From assembly GCA_038562165.1 (NCBI GenBank), contig JBCFAO010000017.1:10460-74459 (forward strand): a stretch of 64,000 nt of DNA. Reading direction: 5' to 3'. Below the pieces are notes generated by a model. It saw only the letters and a program-made list of their open reading frames with translations. It was not told the origin of the DNA and made no database searches. Positions 15,164 through 23,965 of the stretch are shown here, piece by piece. Each line of letters begins with the position of its first letter. The first letter of the stretch is position 1. A program made the translations under genes and the position numbers. Source of the stretch: WRMS01 sp038562165 (lineage in GTDB: Bacteria; Bacillota; Peptococcia; DRI-13; UBA5745).

Positions 15164-17128
15164 ATGGCAGTGAAGAAAAAGTGGCAGTGGTTACTGGTGA
15201 TTTTAGTATTGGCGGCAGCGGCAGCAGGGAGTTATAAATTTTTGTATAAGGGGAATACGGCGGTGGCTGCCGCCCCTGCCGGCGCTGTGAGAACCAGCAG
15301 CGTAATTCGGGGCAGCATCAGCTCTATGGTTACCGGCAGCGGCTCCGTAGCCACTTCCAGAGAGCAGAGCCTTGCCGCTCCCGGGGCTTCCACCTTGCTG
15401 GAGGTTCATGTGGAAGACGGACAAAAGGTGGCAAAAGGCGATCTGCTTTTTGTACTGGATTGCCCCGAAGTGGAATCCTCCCAGCAGGCCCTGTCCCAAT
15501 ATCAGTACCAGCTGGAAGAGTATTATGCCGCCCGGGAAGAATTACAGCGCCAAGCGGATAAGGACTATCTGATCACTTCTGTTGGGGCCAAGGCAGGAGA
15601 GAAACTGACAAAAAACAGTTCATTATTATCATTGCTGGATATCAGCTCCATGACTTTGCAGGTTCCGGCCGAGGACGGTGCGGCCTGGGGTGCGGGCCAG
15701 AGAGTCCAGGTATCTTTGCTGGAATACGGCAATACGGTAAACGGTACCCTGGCCGGCCAGCCTACTGCCGCCAGCAGCAACGGCATGGAATATCTGACCT
15801 TTACGCTGGAGCTGGATAAAGGCCAGCGCATAGCAGGGGAGACCTATGGCCAGGCTTATAATCAGGATTTAGGCAGCCAGGCGGTGGTAATGCTTAAACC
15901 AAACAGCGAAACATTGATTAAAGTGCCTGCCGACGGCTATCTTGATGAATTAAACGTGACGGAAGGAGAAATCGTCAAAGCCGGTACTTTGATGTATAGA
16001 ATCAGCAGCACCAATCTGGAGTCGCAGATTTCCGAGGCCAATTCGGAAATGCAGGTGGCCATGGCTCAGCTCAAACAAAAGAAAACCACATTGACAGCAG
16101 ATTTTGACGGTATATATTACGCGGCAGCCGACGGTTCCGGCCCTAAAAATACCTTCCTGCAAGTGGGGGACAGCCTGACGGCCAATGAAAGCCTGGGCAA
16201 GGTGGTAGATGGGGAAAGGATGCAAATCGTCTTTAATGTAGACGAGCTGGATATCGCTAAGGTGGAGGAGGGCCAGGAGGTCAAAGTGGTGGCCGACGCT
16301 TTGCCCGATAAAACATATACCGGACGGGTGGCCAGAATTGCCCAGGAAGGCTCCAGTTCCGGCAACGTAGCCTATTATTGGGTGCTGATCGAAGTGGCAG
16401 AATGGGATGGACTTAAAGTGGGCATGACCACCAGCCTGGAAATCGTGGTGGATCAGTCTGAGGACACCTTGATGGTACCCATTAATGCCGTTCATACGGT
16501 CAGGGGAGTTAAATATGTGATCCTGGCGGCGGATCAAAGCAATCCGGGAAGCAATGGGGCAGGCACTGCCGGGGCGGGAGGCCCAGGGGCAGGAGACTCC
16601 GGATCAGGAGCTGTCATGATCCGGGAAAAACCTGTTGAAGAGCAAAGCAGCAGCAGCGGACAAAGCAGCGGCAATGGGCAGAGCAGTAACGGGCCTGAAA
16701 CGCCGAAGATGAACGGCGGCGGGAAGCAATCCGGTGACGGAGAGCAGCCCATCAGCGGCGAGCAACCTGCCAGCAACGAGCAACCTGCCAGCAACGAGCA
16801 ACCTGCCAGCAGTGAGAGCCCTGCCAGCAGTGAGCAACCCACCAGCAGTGAGAGCCCTGCCAGCAGCGGGCAAGCCGGGGCAGCCGGCGGCCAGCAGCGG
16901 TCCTTGCAGTTGCCGGAGCGGGCCGTCATTGTGGAGACTGGCATCATCAACGATACTCATGTTGAAATCCTTTCCGGCTTGGAGGAAGGCCAAATTGTCG
17001 AGGTGACCGGTACCGCCGCCACCAATAGCACGGGGCAAAACTTCATGATGATGGGGCCCGGCGGCGGCATGGGCGCCGTAACGGTCACTACCTCGGGCCC
17101 CAGGCCCGGTGGCGGCGGCATTCGCTGA
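15164..17128 (+). CDS. MacA/HlyD-type efflux adaptor with a repeat-rich extension
   Basis: The 654-residue protein has an N-terminal membrane anchor (7-28), a biotinyl-lipoyl-like half (SRE..LEVHVEDGQKVAKGDLLFVLD), a helical hairpin, a beta-barrel region (ERMQIVFNVDELDIAKVEEGQEVKV; VGMTTSLEIVVDQ) and a membrane-proximal end (VETGIINDTHVEILSGLEEGQIVEV). It is much longer than usual because of a Gly/Ser/Pro/Gln insert of about 110 residues near 460-575, which includes seven copies of a six-residue repeat like EQPASN. It begins after TAGGAGG and heads an operon with ATPase, permease and TolC-like genes. It would link the ABC pump to the outer factor. The exported substrate is unknown. Confidence 0.88.
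   Translation: MAVKKKWQWLLVILVLAAAAAGSYKFLYKGNTAVAAAPAGAVRTSSVIRGSISSMVTGSGSVATSREQSLAAPGASTLLEVHVEDGQKVAKGDLLFVLDCPEVESSQQALSQYQYQLEEYYAAREELQRQADKDYLITSVGAKAGEKLTKNSSLLSLLDISSMTLQVPAEDGAAWGAGQRVQVSLLEYGNTVNGTLAGQPTAASSNGMEYLTFTLELDKGQRIAGETYGQAYNQDLGSQAVVMLKPNSETLIKVPADGYLDELNVTEGEIVKAGTLMYRISSTNLESQISEANSEMQVAMAQLKQKKTTLTADFDGIYYAAADGSGPKNTFLQVGDSLTANESLGKVVDGERMQIVFNVDELDIAKVEEGQEVKVVADALPDKTYTGRVARIAQEGSSSGNVAYYWVLIEVAEWDGLKVGMTTSLEIVVDQSEDTLMVPINAVHTVRGVKYVILAADQSNPGSNGAGTAGAGGPGAGDSGSGAVMIREKPVEEQSSSSGQSSGNGQSSNGPETPKMNGGGKQSGDGEQPISGEQPASNEQPASNEQPASSESPASSEQPTSSESPASSGQAGAAGGQQRSLQLPERAVIVETGIINDTHVEILSGLEEGQIVEVTGTAATNSTGQNFMMMGPGGGMGAVTVTTSGPRPGGGGIR
16742..16867 (+). repeat. 18-bp tandem repeat coding for EQPASN-like units
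   Basis: Seven 18-base units in frame encode EQPISG, EQPASN, EQPASN, EQPASS, ESPASS, EQPTSS and ESPASS. Two adjacent units are identical, which points to recent slippage. Copy number probably varies between strains. Confidence 0.9.
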
Positions 17129-17142
17129 AAGGAGGGTAAAAC

Positions 17143-17832
17143 ATGAGCCTTCTGGAAATGAAAAATATCAGCAAGGTTTATCAAATGGGTAAAGAGGAGC
17201 TCTACGCTTTGAAGGATGTTTCCCTGGAGGTGGCAGAAGGAGAGTTTGTGGCTATCATCGGGCCTTCCGGTTCCGGCAAGTCCACGCTGATGAACCTCAT
17301 CGGCTGCCTGGATGTTCCCACAGCCGGCAGCTACAAGCTGGACGGCAAGGATGTATCGGATCTGAGCGGCGATCAACAGGCGGCCATTCGCAATGAAAAA
17401 ATCGGCTTCATTTTTCAGGGCTTTAATCTGCTGCCGAAATTGACTGCCCTGGAAAACGTGGAGCTGCCCCTGCTTTACCGCAACATCCCTGCCGACCAGC
17501 GGCGGCGGCATGCCCTTGAGGCTTTAGAAAAAGTAGGGCTTGCGGACAGATCGGGACATAAGCCCGCCGAGCTGTCGGGAGGTCAGCAGCAGCGGGTGGC
17601 CATTGCCCGGGCTCTGGCCGGCAGCCCCCCGATTTTGCTGGCCGATGAGCCCATCGGCAATCTGGACAGCAAGTCCGGCAGAGAGGTAACGGACTTGATG
17701 CATAGGCTCCATCAGCAAGGCCACACCATTATACTGATCACCCATAACCAGGATCAGGCCAATGAAGCCCAAAGAAAAATTGCTATATACGATGGCAATA
17801 TCTTATCTGATGAGAAGGTGATTCAAAGGTGA
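17143..17832 (+). CDS. MacB-type ABC transporter ATPase (LolD-like)
   Basis: A 229-residue ATPase of the MacB/LolD group with Walker A GPSGSGKST, signature LSGGQQQRVAIARAL and Walker B ILLADEPIGNLD (Ile replaces the usual Thr in DEPTGNLD). It powers the permease encoded next, whose GTG start overlaps its stop. The start follows AAAGGAGGG. In MacB systems ATP use drives a periplasmic movement that pushes substrate out through the adaptor. Confidence 0.93.
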   Translation: MSLLEMKNISKVYQMGKEELYALKDVSLEVAEGEFVAIIGPSGSGKSTLMNLIGCLDVPTAGSYKLDGKDVSDLSGDQQAAIRNEKIGFIFQGFNLLPKLTALENVELPLLYRNIPADQRRRHALEALEKVGLADRSGHKPAELSGGQQQRVAIARALAGSPPILLADEPIGNLDSKSGREVTDLMHRLHQQGHTIILITHNQDQANEAQRKIAIYDGNILSDEKVIQR

Positions 17833-19001
17833 ATTTATTGCAAGCGTTAAAAATGGGCTTCAGCGGCATTGCCGGCAATAAGCTGCGCTCCATTCTCACC
17901 ATGCTGGGTATTATTATCGGCGTGGCGGCGGTTATCGTCTTGGTTTCGCTGGCCACGGGCACCACCCAATCGATTACCGACAGAATTTCCAGTATGGGCT
18001 CCAATTTGCTTACGGTGAACATCCGGGGCCGGGGCAATGAGGGCAGCCTCACTCAGGCGGAAATGAATAAATGGAGAGAAGAAGAGGGCGTCCAATACCT
18101 GGCCCCCGTAATCAATTCCAGCCAGGAGGTGAAAGCAGGTACAGAGAGCACCAGCGCCAATCTCATCGGGACTACCGACGACTACCTGCAGATGAATTCC
18201 CTGAAGCTGGCTACGGGCCGCAGTTTGGCGGATATGGATATGGAAGGCCGTACCCAGGTAGCCCTTATCGGCTCGGAAATTGCCGAAACCCTTTATGAAG
18301 GGCAGGAGCCCCTGGGCCAAAATATCAAGATCAGCGGCAATAATTTCAAAGTGGTGGGCGTTATGGAAAGCGCCGGTTCCAGCATGACGGGTTCTAACGA
18401 TACCCGGGTTTTTATTCCCTATACCACGGCTCAGCGGCTGTTAAAGGAAAGCCGGATCAGCCAGGTCAATATCGGAGTAAGTACGGCAGAACAGGTGGAA
18501 GAAGTAAAAGCTTTTTTGGAAGGGGAACTGTTGGACAAATACGGCAGTGAGGATTACTACAATATTTTCGATCAGACGGAGCTGCTGTCCACTTTACAAG
18601 AGACTACCGCTATGATGGCGGTGCTGGTAGGGGGCATAGCCGGTATTTCCCTGGTGGTAGGGGGTATCGGTATCATGAATATCATGCTGGTTTCCGTAAC
18701 GGAGCGAACCAGGGAGATCGGCATCCGTAAAGCCATCGGCGCCAAGAAACGCCATATTCTGAGCCAGTTCCTGGTGGAGTCCATCGTTCTAAGCTGCGTA
18801 GGCGGCCTCATCGGAGTAGCCCTGGGCATAGGCATAACGAAAGCCGCCGGCGCTTTGGTGGAGAGTCTCAACGGCAATGTTTCCTTTACCGTAGTTGCCA
18901 TTGCTTTCGGTTTCTCCGCGGCCATCGGCATCATTTTTGGAGTGTATCCGGCAAATAAGGCGGCTAGCCTTAATCCGATTGAAGCCTTGCGATACCAATA
19001 A
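17829..19001 (+). CDS. MacB-type ABC transporter permease
   Basis: The 390-residue permease has one N-terminal transmembrane helix (about 18-42), a large extracytoplasmic MacB_PCD domain, and a C-terminal FtsX-like domain with three helices (VGGIAGISLVVGGIGIMNIML, SVTERTREIGIRKAIGAKKRHI). This is the mechanotransmission layout of MacB. GTG overlaps the ATPase stop (GTGA), so the two are translated together. Together with the adaptor and TolC-like protein it forms a complete putative export complex. Confidence 0.93.
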   Translation: MNLLQALKMGFSGIAGNKLRSILTMLGIIIGVAAVIVLVSLATGTTQSITDRISSMGSNLLTVNIRGRGNEGSLTQAEMNKWREEEGVQYLAPVINSSQEVKAGTESTSANLIGTTDDYLQMNSLKLATGRSLADMDMEGRTQVALIGSEIAETLYEGQEPLGQNIKISGNNFKVVGVMESAGSSMTGSNDTRVFIPYTTAQRLLKESRISQVNIGVSTAEQVEEVKAFLEGELLDKYGSEDYYNIFDQTELLSTLQETTAMMAVLVGGIAGISLVVGGIGIMNIMLVSVTERTREIGIRKAIGAKKRHILSQFLVESIVLSCVGGLIGVALGIGITKAAGALVESLNGNVSFTVVAIAFGFSAAIGIIFGVYPANKAASLNPIEALRYQ

Positions 19002-19024
19002 ACCTGCAAAGGAGGCATAGAGAA

Positions 19025-20269
19025 ATGGAGAAAAGCGATAGAGGCAATAAGGATAATAGAAGCAATAAAAGCAGTAAAGGGGTACAGCAGGCCGGTATAT
19101 TTCTGGCGTTGAGTTTGCTGCTGACCACCCTGCCTTTAGAGCCGGATAAGCTTAACCGGCTTGCGCCGGATGCTGCCAGCCGGCCCTTAGGCGGCGCCTT
19201 ATTGGCCGATAGCGGCGGCGGACAAGAAAGCGGCGGTCAGATCAGAACCTACACTTTTGCCGAGGTAGGGGCTATCGCTCAAAATAACGGCAGCGATATT
19301 ACCCGCCAGAAGGCCTCTTTGGATCAGGCTGAGCAATCAAAAGATTCCCAGCTTTCTAATTATCAGTCCCAAGTCTATCAATATTACAATAACCCCAGTT
19401 CCGGCATTTCCGAAAGTTCTTTATACAGCTTGCAGGACAGTTACGAAAGCGCCTACAACTCTTATCTGGATGCGGAGGAGGCACTGGAAAAGCTAAAGCC
19501 TAAAGTAGCTTATCAGGCCCAAAAGCTGTATCTGGATATTCTTCAGGGGGAGGTGCAGATAGAGATTCAGGAAAAGGAAGTGCAAAGGCTGAATGCCGAA
19601 TATGAGCTGGCCAAGGTTAAAAGCGCTTTTGGCGCCTATAGCCAAAGCCAACTGCAAAGCGCCAAGACCCAGTGGGATAGTGCCAAAGATGCTTTGGAAA
19701 ATTTAAAGACCACTTTGAAAGACAACAAAAATACCATGAGGGAATATTTGAACTTGGCGGATGAGGTGGAGTTCAAGCTGGCTAACCCCCCGGATTTTGG
19801 CCAGTATGCTAAAGAGTTTGACGAGGAGGACGTGCTGGCGGAGGCTTTGAAAAACTCCCTCTCTTTAAAACAGGCCCAACGGGAAGTGGATGAGCTCAGC
19901 AAAAAAATCGAGAGCTATGAGAACCGGGGCCAAACCAGCCAGGCGGAAAAGCTGGCAGCCAGCGGCGCCGCCAAGGATCTGGCTTTGAAAGAGACGAAGC
20001 AAACCTTGACGAGAACGGTGGAAAGCGCCGTGAAGGAATTTAAGGGGCTGGATGAGGCTTTGGAGAAGGCCAAAGAAAAGCGGGATCAGGCCCAGCGGGA
20101 TTACATGACGGCCCAAATGAAAATGAATATGGGGGCCATCACATTAAATGAAATGAGGACGGCAGAAAAAAACCTGCTTACGGCCCAGCAGGATTATGTT
20201 CAGGCTCAATATAATGGTTATTTAGGTGCGAAAAAGGTGATTTTGCTGCAGCAAGGCATATTGGTATAG
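19025..20269 (+). CDS. TolC-like outer efflux protein
   Basis: The 414-residue protein begins with a basic stretch and a hydrophobic segment (about 24-38) and is otherwise almost wholly helical. It has two related coiled-coil halves rich in Gln, Lys, Glu and Ala (YTFAEVGAIAQNN; AYQAQKLYLDILQG; MKMNMGAITLNEMRTAEKNLL), as in TolC. TolC normally spans an outer membrane, which most Clostridia lack. Here it may be a wall-spanning helper or point to a diderm lineage. It is the last gene of the MacAB operon and follows AAAGGAGG. Confidence 0.8.
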   Translation: MEKSDRGNKDNRSNKSSKGVQQAGIFLALSLLLTTLPLEPDKLNRLAPDAASRPLGGALLADSGGGQESGGQIRTYTFAEVGAIAQNNGSDITRQKASLDQAEQSKDSQLSNYQSQVYQYYNNPSSGISESSLYSLQDSYESAYNSYLDAEEALEKLKPKVAYQAQKLYLDILQGEVQIEIQEKEVQRLNAEYELAKVKSAFGAYSQSQLQSAKTQWDSAKDALENLKTTLKDNKNTMREYLNLADEVEFKLANPPDFGQYAKEFDEEDVLAEALKNSLSLKQAQREVDELSKKIESYENRGQTSQAEKLAASGAAKDLALKETKQTLTRTVESAVKEFKGLDEALEKAKEKRDQAQRDYMTAQMKMNMGAITLNEMRTAEKNLLTAQQDYVQAQYNGYLGAKKVILLQQGILV

Positions 20270-20373
20270 AAAGGAAGATGGGGAATGCCCATGGGAAGCC
20301 CCCAAAATGAACGCACAATTGAGAGCACTGAAAAAGTCCGGCAAGTTGGGCACTGACCGTCGTGGGGGTGACT
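20270..20373. other. Start of a 660-base gene-free region
   Basis: Between the TolC-like gene and the cysteine desulfidase gene I see no coding sequence. It holds a repeat array (20374-20604), a central hairpin, a long terminator and a sigma-54 promoter. In this first part only GCAAGTTGGG (20341-20350) resembles half a repeat copy. Confidence 0.6.
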
Positions 20374-20604
20374 GAGCAAAATTGCAAGTTTGTCGCCATT
20401 CGCACCGGCTAACTGAGCAAAATTGCAAGTTTGTAATAGGTGATTTAGCCTGAAAACAGGGTTCTCAGGCTAAATAGGCTTCCTAAGTAGTGATTTAAAG
20501 ATAACAAACCTGCAATTTTGCTCAAAATGCCACGACCTTGGAAACAAACTTGCAATTTTGCACATTTGGGGGTGCCGTCAGAGTACAAACTTGCAATTTT
20601 GCAC
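20374..20604. repeat. Array 1 of a 20-bp dispersed repeat: two forward and three reverse copies
   Basis: Forward copies GAGCAAAATTGCAAGTTTGT lie at 20374-20393 and 20415-20434. Reverse copies (ACAAACYTGCAATTTTGCWC) lie at 20504-20523, 20544-20563 and 20585-20604. Starts are 41, 40 and 41 bases apart. The 20-21 base spacers are all different. The two orientations face each other across a centre with an 11-base hairpin. A half copy (ACAAACC at 20624) continues the spacing. No reading frame fits the period. Confidence 0.92.
20443..20475. repeat. Hairpin at the centre of repeat array 1
   Basis: ATTTAGCCTGA and TCAGGCTAAAT form a perfect 11-base inverted repeat around an 11-base loop, between the forward and reverse copies of the array. 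Confidence 0.75.
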
Positions 20605-20756
20605 CAAAGGCTTCCGCCAGAGCACAAACCACACCTTCGATTTTAAGCACTCAGCTCCCAGCCCCCACCCTCGTGGCAGTGATCCCTGATTCCTTCAGTT
20701 TACCAACATCGGCTCATCGCTTAGGAGCAAGCCCCGTTCCCCAGAACATAATCTTG

Positions 20757-20822
20757 GCCAGCCTTTTTTATCATTACTGATAAATATTTTATCATCGAAG
20801 ATAAAAAAGGCTGGCTTTTTTT
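20757..20822 (+). terminator. Long hairpin terminator before the cysteine desulfidase promoter
   Basis: GCCAGCCTTTTTTATC and GATAAAAAAGGCTGGC form a 16-base stem, with a second small stem inside (GATAAATATTTTATC), followed by TTTTTTT. It would stop read-through from upstream before the sigma-54 promoter. Confidence 0.8.
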
Positions 20823-20864
20823 CATTATTGATACTAAAATGTAAGGAAATAAGAAGGCGTGGTC

Positions 20865-20882
20865 TTGGCACAAAAATTGCTA
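20865..20882 (+). promoter_or_regulatory. Sigma-54 (-24/-12) promoter of the cysteine desulfidase gene
   Basis: TTGGCACAAAAATTGCTA matches the sigma-54 consensus at every key base, with GG at 20867-20868 and GC at 20879-20880. It lies 48 bases before the start codon, and an enhancer-binding activator is encoded two positions downstream. A 12-base palindrome (CCGCCCGGGCGG) follows in the untranslated leader. Confidence 0.88.
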
Positions 20883-20929
20883 TATATTTCTGCAGTGCCG
20901 CCCGGGCGGTGGCAGAAAGGAGCAAACAA

Positions 20930-22276
20930 ATGAGCCAGGATATCAAGAAAAGCTTTAGTGAGGGCTGTTTGGCTTTATTGCGTCAGGAACTGAAGCCTGC
21001 GGTAGGCTGTACCGAGCCGGCAGCCATTGCTCTGGCCGTAGCCAGAACTATGGAGGTTTTGCAGCAGTGGACAGGCATTGAGGAGGCCGCGAATAAATTA
21101 ACTTCTCTTGAAGTGGAGCTTTCCGGCAATATTTATAAAAACGCTTATGCCGTTACCATCCCCGGTACAGGAAGAGCCGGGCTGGAGCTTTCGGCAGCCC
21201 TTGGGGCCGTACTGGCCGACAGCAAGAAAGAGCTGCTGCTTTTTGAGAGCCTTACGGCAGAAGAAATTGCCGGGGCCCAAGAGCTGATTGCCGGGCATAA
21301 AGTAAAGGTGCAGGCGGTATGTGAAGCTGCATCGCCCTTTTATATTCATGTTACGGCCAAAACGGCTGAACATGCAGCCGAGACTTGGACGGAAGATAAC
21401 CATACCAATTTGGTTAAAGCCCTTTTCGACGGCCGCTGCAGCCAGCCAAATGAGGAGCGGGGGCCCGGAAGAAGTGGGACTGCAAAAACCGCTGCTTGCT
21501 CATTGTTGGGCAGGGAGATGGGGGAGCTGGTGGAAGCTATAGAGCAAATCCCCATAGAGGAATTGGCGTTTTTGGAAGAAAGCGCTATTATGAACCGCAA
21601 TATGGCTAAGGCAGAGCTGGAGCATCCGGCAGGCCTGGGCTTGGGGCACCGCCTTCAGGAGCTGATGAAGCATCAGGTATTGGCTAATGATCTGATCACC
21701 AAGATACGCATTGAGGTGGCGGCGGCCTGCGACGGCCGGATGGGAGGGCTGCCCTTGCCGGTAATGAGCACTACGGGCAGCGGCAATCAAGGAATTTTGG
21801 TATCCCTGCCCATTGCTATTGTGGCTGAAGAAAAGTCCTTGTCCAAGGAAAGATTTTTACGGGGCCTGGCCTTGGGTAATCTGACCACAGCCTACGTCAA
21901 ACAGCATATCGGCAAACTGGCCCCCATCTGCGGCTGCGCCATTGCCGCAGGTTTGGGCGTATCGGCGGCAGTAGCCTGGATGATGGGAGGCAGTCTGGCC
22001 CAAATCGAAGGAGCTGCCAGAAATATGATGGCGAATCTGGCCGGGATGATCTGCGATGGCGCCAAGGATGGCTGTGCCTTGAAGCTGACCTCTTCGGCCT
22101 GCGAATCGGTGTTGGCGGCCTTTCTTGCCTTGGGGGGCACGGAAGTAGGGCCTCAGGAGGGCATTGTGGCCCAGGGCCTAAAGGGCATTGTGGCTAATCT
22201 GGTTATCCTGTGCCAGGAAGGCATGCCTAATCTGGACCGAACCATGATCGGTATATTGCAGAAAAAAGCGGTTTAA
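20930..22276 (+). CDS. cdsB: L-cysteine desulfidase family protein (CdsB/CyuA, UPF0597)
   Basis: The 448-residue enzyme has the family signature KPAVGCTEPAAIALA, TTGSGNQG, PICGCAIAAGLG and CDGAKDGCALKLTSSA. The cysteines are those that hold a 4Fe-4S cluster in this family, which degrades L-cysteine to pyruvate, ammonia and sulfide. The ATG at 20930 follows AAAGGAG. Transcription comes from a near-perfect sigma-54 promoter, and the next gene is a sigma-54 activator. The layout parallels the cdsB/cdsR pair known from Clostridioides difficile. Activity on related substrates such as serine cannot be excluded. Confidence 0.87.
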   Translation: MSQDIKKSFSEGCLALLRQELKPAVGCTEPAAIALAVARTMEVLQQWTGIEEAANKLTSLEVELSGNIYKNAYAVTIPGTGRAGLELSAALGAVLADSKKELLLFESLTAEEIAGAQELIAGHKVKVQAVCEAASPFYIHVTAKTAEHAAETWTEDNHTNLVKALFDGRCSQPNEERGPGRSGTAKTAACSLLGREMGELVEAIEQIPIEELAFLEESAIMNRNMAKAELEHPAGLGLGHRLQELMKHQVLANDLITKIRIEVAAACDGRMGGLPLPVMSTTGSGNQGILVSLPIAIVAEEKSLSKERFLRGLALGNLTTAYVKQHIGKLAPICGCAIAAGLGVSAAVAWMMGGSLAQIEGAARNMMANLAGMICDGAKDGCALKLTSSACESVLAAFLALGGTEVGPQEGIVAQGLKGIVANLVILCQEGMPNLDRTMIGILQKKAV

Positions 22277-22372
22277 ATTAAGAGACAGGGATAAGGGATA
22301 GTATAAATAAGAGACGGATATGGGGCAGGGATCGGCAAATAATATCCAAGGGATGACAAGGGGGCGGCAAAC

Positions 22373-23812
22373 ATGCAATTGGTGGAGGAAGCAAAGGCCT
22401 ATATCGAGCAGACGGCGGAAGCCATCGGCCAGGCTTTGGAAATTGACACGACTATCGTGGATCAAAACTGCCTGCGGGTGGGCGGCACCGGCCGCTACCG
22501 CCACCGCCTGGGCTTGCCCATACCTCACGGTTCCTTTTACCGGCAGATTATGGTGGAAAAGGTACCCAAGATCATTCTGGATAACAGAGAGTCTTTTGCT
22601 TGCCAGGAATGTGAAGAGAAGGAATATTGCCAGGAACTGGCCACTTTGGCTTACCCCATCGTCGTAGGCAACGAGGCGGTAGGGGTTATGGGCCTGATTG
22701 CCTTTACGAAAGAGCAGCAAAAAAGGATGGAGGAAAACGGTGAAAAGTGGCTGGGTTTTTTAGGTAATATGTCCAGCCTGCTGCAAAGCAAATTGGAGCT
22801 GCTGACAAAAAACAGGCTGTTGGCCCAGCAGTTTGAAGAGGCCATCAGCTCCTTTAGCGATAAGCACGCTTTTCAGCATTTGGTGGGTGATCAGCCTAAT
22901 TTTTTAGCCCTGTTGGAAAAGGCTCAAAAAGCTGCGGCAGGCAATGCCAACATTTTGATTACCGGCGAAAGCGGCACCGGCAAGGAACTGCTGGCCCGGG
23001 CTATCCATAGTGCCGGCAGCCGCAGCAGCAAACCTTTTATCGCCGTCAATTGTGCCGGTATCCCGGAGCATCTGCTGGAAAGCGAGCTTTTTGGCTACGA
23101 AAAAGGCGCTTTTACCGGCGCCGGGCCAAAGGGAAAACCGGGAAAATTTGAGATGGCTCAGGAGGGCACTTTATTTCTGGATGAGATAGGCGATCTGCCT
23201 TACGGCATGCAGCCCAAGCTCCTGCGGGTATTGCAGGAAAGGACCATTGACCGGCTGGGCGGTTTAACGCCGCTGCCCTTGAATGTGCGGATTATTGCCG
23301 CTACCAATAAAGATTTAGGCAAGATGGTAAAAAACGGCGAGTTTCGGGAAGAGCTGTATTACAGGCTCCATGTGATCCCCTTGACGCTGCCGCCTTTAAG
23401 GAAACGGCGGCGGGATATTCCTCTGCTGGCCCAGTTTTTTTTGGAGAAGCATGACCACCTGCTGGGGGGAGCCAAGCATCAATTTTCGCTGGAGGTGCTG
23501 CGGGCAATGGAGCGTTATGATTGGCCCGGCAATATCCGCCAGCTTGAAAACGCTGTGGAATATATGGTCAATATGGCCCGGACGCCCATTATCGGCTTGT
23601 CCGATCTGCCGGAGAACCTGGGGGTTTATGGCGAGACGAGAAAAGAAGCCGATACTACGCTGGCGGGCCAGCTAGCCGAGTACGAAAAAGGCATTCTTCA
23701 GACGATGCTGGCCGGCAAAACCAGCTTGGAGGAAAAGCTGGAATGCGCCAGGGCGCTGGGCATCAGTCAGGCTTCCCTTTACCGCAAAATGAAGCTTTAC
23801 GGCATCAAGTGA
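22373..23812 (+). CDS. cdsR: Sigma-54-dependent activator of the cysteine desulfidase gene (CdsR-like)
   Basis: A 479-residue regulator without a receiver domain. Its sensory part (1-160) is GAF-like and contains a cysteine motif, C77-x2-C80-x5-C86, which could bind a metal or cluster or sense thiols. Then comes the AAA+ domain with GESGTGKE and GAFTGA, and a Fis-type helix-turn-helix that ends in SQASLYRKMKLYGI. It starts at ATG 22373 after AGGGGGCGG, 96 bases behind cdsB. It probably activates the promoter at 20865-20882 in response to cysteine or a related compound. Confidence 0.87.
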   Translation: MQLVEEAKAYIEQTAEAIGQALEIDTTIVDQNCLRVGGTGRYRHRLGLPIPHGSFYRQIMVEKVPKIILDNRESFACQECEEKEYCQELATLAYPIVVGNEAVGVMGLIAFTKEQQKRMEENGEKWLGFLGNMSSLLQSKLELLTKNRLLAQQFEEAISSFSDKHAFQHLVGDQPNFLALLEKAQKAAAGNANILITGESGTGKELLARAIHSAGSRSSKPFIAVNCAGIPEHLLESELFGYEKGAFTGAGPKGKPGKFEMAQEGTLFLDEIGDLPYGMQPKLLRVLQERTIDRLGGLTPLPLNVRIIAATNKDLGKMVKNGEFREELYYRLHVIPLTLPPLRKRRRDIPLLAQFFLEKHDHLLGGAKHQFSLEVLRAMERYDWPGNIRQLENAVEYMVNMARTPIIGLSDLPENLGVYGETRKEADTTLAGQLAEYEKGILQTMLAGKTSLEEKLECARALGISQASLYRKMKLYGIK

Positions 23813-23965
23813 GGTCATTACCTGCCATTTTTCCGCCCTGCATCCTGGCCTTTCTCCATGCCGTCACTTTTTTGCCCTCCGGCGCATACATATGCAGGAA
23901 ACGGCAAATAATCGGGGCAAACAAGAAAAGGATTGGCAGCAAGGGCAGAAGGGAAGGCAGGCGGC

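Noticed and set aside
20374..20604. CRISPR array
   Set aside because: Spacers are only 20-22 bases, repeats occur in both orientations within an array, and no cas genes are present.
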